The notes under the pieces are model-generated. The model was not told where the DNA came from. It saw only the letters and a list, made by a program, of their open reading frames with translations, and made no database searches. The position numbers and the translations under genes were made by a program. From Branchiibius cervicis (GTDB lineage Bacteria > Actinomycetota > Actinomycetes > Actinomycetales > Dermatophilaceae), in contig NZ_JBHSWJ010000002.1 of NCBI RefSeq assembly GCF_042661605.1, forward strand, positions 1,488,001-1,552,000: a stretch of 64,000 bases of DNA, given 5' to 3'. This document shows, in pieces, positions 35,886-42,618 of the stretch (its first letter is position 1; every line of letters starts with the position of its first letter).

Positions 35886-36242
35886 ATGGCAGAGCGTTCC
35901 CTGCGCGGCACCAACTTGAGCACCTTGTCCTTCGAAACCGAGGACGGCATCACCTTCAGTGAGCGCCAGATGGTGAGTTACGTCTGCCCGGAGGGGCACG
36001 TCAGCGAGTTGCCCTTCTCGGTGGAAGCCGATGTCCCGGCGATCTGGGAATGCCGTTGCGGCGCCGAGGCCAAACTGGTCGATGGTCCCGAGCCGGACCG
36101 CAAGCCCACCAAGGCCCCGCGCACCCACTGGGACATGTTGCTGGAGCGGCGGACCATCCCCGAGCTGGAGGAACTCCTGCAGGAGCGCCTCACGCTGCTA
36201 CGCGCCTCGCGCGGCGAGAAATCGGCTCAGCGCAGCGCCTGA
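35886..36242 (+). CDS. rbpA: RNA polymerase-binding protein RbpA
   Basis: 118 aa. The N-terminal arm MAERSLRGTNLSTLSFETEDGI, the zinc-ribbon-like core (VCPEGHVSELPFSVEADVPAIWECRCG) and the C-terminal helix RTHWDMLLERRTIPELEELLQERL that contacts sigma factor are clear. RbpA stabilises open promoter complexes of the housekeeping sigma in Actinobacteria. A GAAGGA site lies six bases upstream of the ATG. A strong hairpin terminates it. Confidence 0.96.
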   Translation: MAERSLRGTNLSTLSFETEDGITFSERQMVSYVCPEGHVSELPFSVEADVPAIWECRCGAEAKLVDGPEPDRKPTKAPRTHWDMLLERRTIPELEELLQERLTLLRASRGEKSAQRSA

Positions 36243-36261
36243 GCCCATCTGTACGGGGAAT

Positions 36262-36294
36262 CCCCGATGTGCCTCCACGGCACATCGGGGTTTC
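36262..36294 (+). terminator. Rho-independent terminator of rbpA
   Basis: CCCCGATGTGCC (36262-36273) pairs with GGCACATCGGGG (36279-36290) across a five-base loop and is followed by TTTCTT. This 12-bp perfect stem lies 20 bases after the rbpA stop and just past the stop of the convergent ppm1 gene, so it may serve both. Confidence 0.92.
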
Positions 36295-36315
36295 TTCGTT
36301 CGGGCTGCGGTGTGA

Positions 36316-37067
36316 TCAGCGGCCCGCGAGGGCGCGCAACTGCGCCAGCCGGTGTTTGACCCCCAGCCGGTGATGGAGCGCATGGACTCGCGGACGACGT
36401 CGCCGCTCATCTTCGAGTCGCCGTACTCACGCTCGGTGAAGGTGATCGGCAGTTCGCGGATCTGCAGTTCGGCCCGCGCGGCCCGCCAGGTTAGATCGGT
36501 CTGGAAGCAATAGCCCTGCGACTGCACGGTGTCCAGCCCCAGCGTCCGCAGTGCATCGGCCCGGTAGACCCGGTACCCGGCCGTCGCGTCGCGCACCGGC
36601 ATTCCGAGCAACAACCGCACGTACTGATTGCCGAGCCGGCTGAGCAACTGACGGTGGACCGGCCAGTTGACCACGGCTCCCCCGGGCACGTACCGGGAGC
36701 CGATGACCAGATCGGCGCCGTCGGCCGCCTGCGCCAGCATGCTGGGAAGTACCTCCGGCGGGTGGGACCCGTCCGCGTCGATCTCGACCAGGAATTCGTA
36801 CCCGTGCTCGAGGCCCCATTCGAAACCGGCGAGGTACGCCGCGCCCAGACCGTCCTTGCTGGTGCGGTGCAGGACCTTGATCGCCGCATCCTCGGCCGCC
36901 AGCTCATCGGCCAGCTTGCCGGTGCCGTCCGGGGAGTCGTCGTCGAGGACCAGCACATCGGCGTCCGGGACGGCGGAACGGATGCGATCCATCACCCGGG
37001 CGAGGTTGTCGATCTCGTTGTACGTCGGCAGGAGAACGAGAGTGGCGGACGGGGAGTGCGGGGTCAT
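36316..37067 (-). CDS. ppm1: Polyprenol-phosphate mannosyltransferase (frameshift near 36362)
   Basis: About 250 aa once one base is restored in the ccccc run at 36360-36364; the real end is then VKHRLAQLRALAGR. GT2 domain: LVLLPTYNEIDNLARV, VLVLDDDSPDGTGKLAD, VEIDADGSHPPEVLP (DxD-type), SRYVPGG and REYGDSKMSGDVVRESM. It transfers mannose from GDP-mannose to polyprenyl phosphate for lipoglycans and protein mannosylation. Its ATG overlaps the lnt stop (ATGA); in M. tuberculosis the equivalent two parts are one fused protein. Confidence 0.9.
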
Positions 37068-38635
37068 GTCTTCCGATCAAGCTTGTCGAGGGCTGACTGC
37101 GTGTCTGCCGTCCGGGGTCGGTCCTCAACGATACCGGGCAGGTCCGCGCGACGGCGCCGTAGCCGCAGGAACGCCGCGACGACCGTGCCGGTCACCGCGA
37201 CCCAGATCGGTGCCATTCCGAGGCGGTCAGCCGGCGTCTGCTCGGTGCGCAACGGCACCGTGCCGTCCAGCACGGCCGCGGTGAACAACGACGTGCTCTG
37301 GTGCGCTGTGCCGTCGGGGGTGATCAGGGCGCTGATGCCAACGGTCGAGACGTGGATCACCGAGCGCCCGAACTCCACCGCGCGCACCCGGGAGATCGCC
37401 AGCTGTTGTGCGGACTCGGCGCTGTAGCCGAACGTGGCGTTGTTGGTCTGTACGGCGATCAGCTGGGCGCCGGCGTCGACCCCGGAACGCACCAGATCGT
37501 CGTAGGCCACCTCGAAACAGATGATCGGCGTGACGCGAACCGTGCCGCGGGCGGTGGGCACCTGGAAGAGCCCGACCTGGTCGCCGGCCGCGAAATCCGC
37601 GCGCACCAGGTCCACCTGCGTGCTGAAGAACCGGAAGAACGAACGGTAGGGGATGTACTCCGCGAACGGCACCGGATGGCGCTTGACGTAGGTCTGGGTC
37701 AGTCCTTGCTCCGGCAGGTAGAGCAGCGAAGCATTGGACAGCTTTGGTGAGGGTTGCTGCAGGACGGCGCCGATGATCGTGGGCGCCTTGATCGCGTTCA
37801 CAGCCCGGACGATCTCGGTGGCTGCGTCGGCGTTGCGCAGCGGGTCGATGTCCGAGGAGTTTTCCGGCCACACCACCAGGTCGGGTTGTCGGCGCTGCCC
37901 GTCGGCGATTTCCGCCGCGACCTTTTCGGTGAGCCGGACGTGGTTGTCCAGGACGGCGCGGCGCTGGGCGTTGAACTCCAGCCCGGCGGTGGGGACGTTG
38001 CCCTGGATACCCATCACCTGCATCGGCCGGCCGTCGAGCGGCACGCTCAGGGCCAGGGGCGCGAGGCCCAACGCCACTGCAGCGCCGGCGGCGGCGAGGG
38101 CCATGCCCGGCGTACGTCGATCGTGCACCACCGCGGCCAGCAGACCGCCCAGCAGGGCCACCGCGAAGGTCAGACCGGTGGAGCCTGCGTACCGCGTGAT
38201 CGGCAGCAACGGGCTGTCTGCTTGCGACCAGGCCAGTTGGAGCCAGGGAAACCCACCGAACGGAACCGTGCCGCGCAGCCATTCCTGGACGACCCACACC
38301 ACAGCGACGATGAGTGGCCGGACCCGTGCTGCGGCCGGCGGGCCCTGCAGCCACGCCAGCAGCCCGCCCATCGCGGCCAGGTACAGCGATTCGGTGATGG
38401 CCAGGGCGAACCAGGGCACGTGACCGACGTAGGTCCCCGACCAGGCCAGCCCGGGCACGAAGAACGTCAATCCGGTGAGGAATCCGGTGAGTACGCCGCC
38501 ACGGGCCCGTGTGCCGCGGGTCGCCAGTGCCAGGCCCGCCACGCCCAGCGGGGCCAGCCACCACCAGTTGATGGTCGGGAAGGCTGCCCAGAGCGCGATG
38601 CCGGAGACGGCGGCAAGGATCAGGCGGCGCAGCAC
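37064..38635 (-). CDS. lnt: Apolipoprotein N-acyltransferase
   Basis: 523 aa. About six N-terminal membrane helices, then a nitrilase-like domain with the catalytic triad visible: Glu in VVWPENSSDID, Lys in YVKRHPVPFAEYIPYR and Cys in ICFEVAYDDLVR. A final helix lies near the C-terminus. Lnt adds the third acyl chain to lipoproteins, of which CapA and the FKBP protein here are examples. GTG start at 38635. It is co-translated with ppm1. Confidence 0.92.
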   Translation of the reverse strand: MLRRLILAAVSGIALWAAFPTINWWWLAPLGVAGLALATRGTRARGGVLTGFLTGLTFFVPGLAWSGTYVGHVPWFALAITESLYLAAMGGLLAWLQGPPAAARVRPLIVAVVWVVQEWLRGTVPFGGFPWLQLAWSQADSPLLPITRYAGSTGLTFAVALLGGLLAAVVHDRRTPGMALAAAGAAVALGLAPLALSVPLDGRPMQVMGIQGNVPTAGLEFNAQRRAVLDNHVRLTEKVAAEIADGQRRQPDLVVWPENSSDIDPLRNADAATEIVRAVNAIKAPTIIGAVLQQPSPKLSNASLLYLPEQGLTQTYVKRHPVPFAEYIPYRSFFRFFSTQVDLVRADFAAGDQVGLFQVPTARGTVRVTPIICFEVAYDDLVRSGVDAGAQLIAVQTNNATFGYSAESAQQLAISRVRAVEFGRSVIHVSTVGISALITPDGTAHQSTSLFTAAVLDGTVPLRTEQTPADRLGMAPIWVAVTGTVVAAFLRLRRRRADLPGIVEDRPRTADTQSALDKLDRKT

Positions 38636-38952
38636 TGGCCCAGCGTAATCGGCGGGTGGGTCTCGGCCGCGTCGTTGGGGCCGCCGCACGGTTTTCCGTG
38701 CGCACGTTTTCTACTAGAGCTACGGCCGAGACCCACCGCGGTGGGCCGCCGGGCCAACTGCCGACGCATGACAGGGAACTCCGTCCTCAGCGTCCTGTCA
38801 ACCGGGCCCTGACCTGCGGCAACGCGCGTTTTTGCTGGTCAGCGAGGTGAACACGGCGCAACGACAAATTGGATTTCTGCTGTCATCACGGCGTGTCGCA
38901 GACGACACGCCGCTGTCGGCGTGCGCCGACCGTGCCCAGCACAATGTCGGAC
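38636..38952. other. 317-bp gap between divergent lnt and ybaK rich in inverted repeats
   Basis: No plausible protein-coding frame is seen. The gap holds a 15-bp perfect inverted repeat (38655-38669 with 38723-38737) that encloses a hairpin (GCACGG-TTTT-CCGTGC, 38686-38701). Further inverted repeats follow: 38769-38775/38794-38800 (TGACAGG/CCTGTCA), 38809-38814/38837-38842 (CTGACC/GGTCAG), 38889-38898/38903-38912 (CGGCGTGTCG with a 4-base loop) and 38915-38921/38924-38930. Because both flanking genes point away, terminators are not expected; a small structured RNA or a complex regulatory site is possible. Confidence 0.6.
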
Positions 38953-39423
38953 ATGCCTGCCACTCCCGCGACCCGCACGTTGCGCGCAGCCAAGACACCG
39001 TTCGCCGAGCACGTGTACGACCACGACCCGTCGGTCACCGACTACGGGCAGGAGGCTGCGCAGGCCTTGGGCGTGTGCGCCGACCGGGTGTTCAAGACCC
39101 TGATCGTCGAGTCGGAGGTCGGGCTGGCCGTGGTCGTGGTTCCGGTCGCCACGATGATGGACCTGAAAGCGGTGGCCGCGGCGCTCGGGGTGAAGAAGGC
39201 GGCGCTTGCCGCCACTGCCGATGCGCAGCGCAGCACGGGATATGTCATCGGCGGGATCAGCCCGTTCGGTCAACGCCGACGCCTGCCCACGGTGCTGGAC
39301 CGATCGGCGACCGGATACCCGAGCATCCTGGTCAGCGGCGGGCGCCGCGGCTTCGACATCGAGGTGGATCCGCAGGATCTGATCCGGCTGCTCGACGCCG
39401 TGGTGGCACCGGTCGCGCGCTGA
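38953..39423 (+). CDS. ybaK: YbaK/EbsC-type aminoacyl-tRNA deacylase
   Basis: 156 aa. The editing-domain blocks are EHVYDHDPSV, DRVFKTLIVESE with the catalytic Lys, PVATMMDLKAVAAALGVKKAALA, TGYVIGGISPFGQRRRLPT and GGRRGFDIEVDPQDL. The E. coli homologue hydrolyses Cys-tRNA(Pro). An in-frame ATG at 38944 is an alternative start; neither has a clear ribosome site. Confidence 0.9.
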   Translation: MPATPATRTLRAAKTPFAEHVYDHDPSVTDYGQEAAQALGVCADRVFKTLIVESEVGLAVVVVPVATMMDLKAVAAALGVKKAALAATADAQRSTGYVIGGISPFGQRRRLPTVLDRSATGYPSILVSGGRRGFDIEVDPQDLIRLLDAVVAPVAR

Positions 39424-39443
39424 TCTGCTCGCTGCGGGCCGCC

Positions 39444-40616
39444 TCAGGAGTCGTTGCCGAACAGGTCCCGGGTGTAGACCTTCTCGCGGACCGGCTCCAG
39501 TTCCTCCACGAGGCGGTTGGCGACGATGACATCGGACCGGGCACAGAATTCGTCGAAATCGCGAAGCACCGGAGCGCCGAAGTATTCGTCGGCCTCGAGT
39601 TCCGGCTCGAACAACACGATCGGGACACCTTTGGCGTTGATGCGTTTCATCACACCCTGCACGCTGCTGGCGCGGAAGTTGTCCGAACCGGCCTTCATGA
39701 TCAGTCGATGGATGCCGACCACCTTGGGCCGGCGCGCCAGCACCTCGGTGGCGATGAAGTCCTTGCGCGTGGTGTTGGCCGACACGATCGCCTCGATGAG
39801 ATTCTGGGGCACGTTGTTGTAGTTGGCCAGCAGTTGCTTGGTGTCCTTGGGCAGGCAGTAACCGCCGTAGCCGAAGGACGGGTTGTTGTAGTGTGCGCCG
39901 ACCCGCGGGTCCAGGCTCACCCCGTCGATGATCTGACGACTGGACAGGCCGTGCCGCACCGCGAAGGTGTCCAACTCGTTGAAGAAGGCGACGCGCATGG
40001 CCAGGTAGGTGTTGGCGAAGAGTTTGACCGCCTCGGCCTCGGTGCTGTCGATCAACAGCACGGGAGCATCCTCGATCGCGCCCTCGAGCAGCAGCCCGGC
40101 GAACTCCTTACCTCGCGGGCTGTTCTCCCCGACCACGATGCGCGAGGGGTGCAAGTTGTCGTAGAGCGCCCTGCCTTCGCGCAGGAATTCCGGGGAGAAG
40201 ATGATGTTCGGGTTCCCGGTGCGGCCGCGCAGAGCAGCGGTGTACCCGACGGGAATCGTCGATTTGATGACGACCACCGCGTCGGCATTGATGCTGGCCA
40301 CATCGGCGATCACCGATTCGACACTGGTGGTGTCGAAGTAGTTGGTCTGCGGGTCGTAGTCGGTCGGTGTAGCGACGATGACGAACTGCGCCTCGGCGTA
40401 CGCCCGCTGCGGGTCCGTGGTGAAGGTGAGCCGCAGCGGTTCGTCACGCAGGAACTGCTCGATCTCGGGATCCGCGATCGGACTCGTACCCGCCTGCAGC
40501 GAAGCGATCTTCGCCGCATCCAGGTCGAGCGCCACGACATCGTTGTGCTGTGCGAGCAGCACCGCATTCGACAGTCCGACGTACCCCACACCGGCAACGG
40601 CGATCTTGGCGTCCAT
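39444..40616 (-). CDS. ugd: UDP-glucose 6-dehydrogenase
   Basis: 390 aa. NAD site AVAGVGYVGLSNAVLLAQ at residues 6-23, VATPTDYD, IKSTIPVGYT, FSPEFLREGRALYDNLHPSRIVVG and the catalytic Cys in FGYGGYCLPKDT define the UDP-sugar dehydrogenase family. It oxidises UDP-glucose to UDP-glucuronate for surface glycans. It is near but not inside the polysaccharide operon. Length matches short bacterial Ugd. Confidence 0.9.
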   Translation of the reverse strand: MDAKIAVAGVGYVGLSNAVLLAQHNDVVALDLDAAKIASLQAGTSPIADPEIEQFLRDEPLRLTFTTDPQRAYAEAQFVIVATPTDYDPQTNYFDTTSVESVIADVASINADAVVVIKSTIPVGYTAALRGRTGNPNIIFSPEFLREGRALYDNLHPSRIVVGENSPRGKEFAGLLLEGAIEDAPVLLIDSTEAEAVKLFANTYLAMRVAFFNELDTFAVRHGLSSRQIIDGVSLDPRVGAHYNNPSFGYGGYCLPKDTKQLLANYNNVPQNLIEAIVSANTTRKDFIATEVLARRPKVVGIHRLIMKAGSDNFRASSVQGVMKRINAKGVPIVLFEPELEADEYFGAPVLRDFDEFCARSDVIVANRLVEELEPVREKVYTRDLFGNDS

Positions 40617-40626
40617 GCCTGACAGG

Positions 40627-41100
40627 CTAGTTGTCCCCGGTCATTCCCTGCTCGGCTTCGGGCCGCATGACGCACCGATCCTCCCACGGTGTGCTCAACA
40701 CCACAGTGGTATGGGTCGTCACCGCCGCGGCCGCCCGGATCCGGGCCAGCAACTCCTCCAGGCGACCGGGGCTTGCGACACGCACTTTGAGGACGTAACT
40801 CTCCTCACCGGCCACGGAGAAGCACGAGTCGATCTCTTCCAGGTGCCGCAAACGATCCGGCACGTCGTCGGGCGCTGCAGGATCTACCGGGGTGACCGAC
40901 ACCAGAGCGGTCAGCGGGATGTCGGCGGCCTCGTAGTCGAGCACGGCCCGATAGCCCTGGATCACCCCGCGCTCCTCGAGCCGGCGAACCCGCTGGTGCA
41001 CCGCCGAGGTTGACATCCCGGTCAGCCGCCCAAGGTCGGTGAAGCTCAGCCGCCCGTCGTTTCCCAGGAGTTGCACGATCTGCCGGTCGAACGCTTCCAC
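40627..41100 (-). CDS. Lrp/AsnC-family transcriptional regulator
   Basis: 157 aa. N-terminal winged HTH (FDRQIVQLLGNDGRLSFTDLGRLTGMSTSAVHQRVRRLEERGVI) and a C-terminal RAM/ligand domain (LTALVSVTPVD, FSVAGEESYVLKVRVASPGRLEELLARIR, HTTVVLSTPWEDR). Such proteins sense amino acids or small effectors. GTG 41100 fits the family start; an ATG at 41145 would add 15 residues. It is divergent from the exonuclease gene and its own promoter region is a likely autoregulatory target. Confidence 0.88.
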   Translation of the reverse strand: MEAFDRQIVQLLGNDGRLSFTDLGRLTGMSTSAVHQRVRRLEERGVIQGYRAVLDYEAADIPLTALVSVTPVDPAAPDDVPDRLRHLEEIDSCFSVAGEESYVLKVRVASPGRLEELLARIRAAAAVTTHTTVVLSTPWEDRCVMRPEAEQGMTGDN

Positions 41101-41154
41101 GTGTGAAAGATAGCGCTTCGCGACGGCGCGTCCGGCTTCTGACACAGTGGCCTT

Positions 41155-42070
41155 GTGACGTCACGGTTGATGCTTCTCGACTCGGCCAGTCTGTATTTCC
41201 GGGCCTTCTTCGGGGTTCCTGCGCGCTCCGACGGCGCGCCGATCCCTACCAACGCCGTCCGTGGCTTCACCGACATGATCGCGACACTGGTCAACGACCA
41301 CCGCCCAACGCACCTGGTGGCGTGCTGGGACAACGACTGGCGGCCGGCCTTCCGGGTGGCCGCCATCCCGTCGTACAAGGCGCACCGGCTGACACCCGGC
41401 AGTGACGTGCAGGAGGAGTCACCGGAAGATCTGACACCGCAGGTGCCGGTGATCGTCGACCTGTTGGCTGCCGTCGGCGTGTGCCGCGTGGGCAGCGACG
41501 GATACGAGGCGGACGACGTGATCGGGACGCTGGCGACCGGCTCCAGCGGACCGGTCGACATCGTCACCGGCGACCGCGACCTGTTCCAGCTGGTCGACGA
41601 CGCTGCCGGTGTCCGGGTGCTGTACACGGCCAAAGGCGGGGTGCGCGCCCCTGACATCATCGACCAGGCAGCGCTGCTCCAGCGCTACGGCGTGCGCACC
41701 GGTGCCCAGTACGCCGATCTGGCGATCCTGCGCGGCGACACCAGTGACGGACTGCCCGGTGTGTCCGGCGTGGGTGAGAAGACCGCCGCCACCTTGATCG
41801 GCAGGTACGGCGATCTGTCCGGTCTGCGGGCCGCGCTCGCCGACGGGGACTCCGGCTTCACCCTCCCAGCGCACCAAGTTGCACGCGGCCGGCGACTATC
41901 TGGACGTGGCGCCCGAGGTCGTGCAGGTGGTCCGCGACGTCCCGTTGCCGGCGGACCTCGATCCGGCACTGCCCTCGACGGTCGCCGACCCGGAACGGCT
42001 CATCGACCTCATCGAGACCTATCGCATCGGCAATCCGGTGAGCCGGTTGCTCACAGCACTGGGCATCTGA
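41155..42070 (+). CDS. 5'-3' exonuclease (Pol I N-terminal domain type; frameshift near 41864)
   Basis: About 304 aa after correcting a shift in the ccctccc tract at 41861-41867, where GDSGFT should lead into SQRTKLHAAGDYLDVAP. Metal-binding and catalytic blocks are LMLLDSASLYFRAFFG, GSDGYEADDVIGTLA, VTGDRDLFQLVDD and ILRGDTSDGLPGVSGVGEKTA (H3TH). It resembles the FEN-type domain of DNA polymerase I as a separate protein, removing 5' flaps or RNA primers. GTG start. Confidence 0.87.
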
Positions 42071-42073
42071 GCG

Positions 42074-42595
42074 TCAGCGATCGGCGAACTGCGTCCCGTC
42101 GTCGTCGCTACCGTCGTGCAGATCCAGCAACAACTGGGTGATCTCGACCTGCACCTTCTTGACGTGCGGGATGTCCCGGAACGACAGACCGGCCTGCTGC
42201 GAGGCATCCGAGATGACCAGGGTTCCACAGCCGAGGATGCGGTCCAGCGGACCCTGCTGCGAGGAGACGTCGTTGATGCGATGGAGCGGGATGTCCCTGC
42301 CGCTGGTGGAGACCATGCCGTTGCGGGTGATGATTCGTTTGTTGGTCACGACGAAATGCGTGCTGTACCAGCGAGCTAGCGGCCGCAGCACCCAGACCGC
42401 GATCACCAGCAGCGCCGCGACGATGAGCGCGAGAACCACCCAGGTGCCCTTGTCGTGCAGGTAGGCCAGCGCGACGACGAGCGCGATCACTGTGACCAGA
42501 CCGATCAGCAGCGCACCCCAGATCTGTTTGCTGTGCGTGCGCAAGGAGGCCACGACGTACTCGCCCTGGGTCAGTTCATCCTCGGTGAAGACCAT
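42074..42595 (-). CDS. Membrane protein with bacterial PH domain (bPH2/DUF304)
   Basis: 173 aa. Two adjacent helices (ALLIGLVTVIALVVALAYL and WVVLALIVAALLVIAVWVL) precede a PH-like domain with YSTHFVVTNKRIITRNG, IPLHRINDVSSQQGPLDRILGCGTLVISDA. This is the standard YdbS/YdbT-like arrangement; the role is unknown. It converges on the exonuclease gene with a three-base gap. Confidence 0.8.
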   Translation of the reverse strand: MVFTEDELTQGEYVVASLRTHSKQIWGALLIGLVTVIALVVALAYLHDKGTWVVLALIVAALLVIAVWVLRPLARWYSTHFVVTNKRIITRNGMVSTSGRDIPLHRINDVSSQQGPLDRILGCGTLVISDASQQAGLSFRDIPHVKKVQVEITQLLLDLHDGSDDDGTQFADR

Positions 42596-42618
42596 GCGCC
42601 GATCCTGACACAGCGCGA

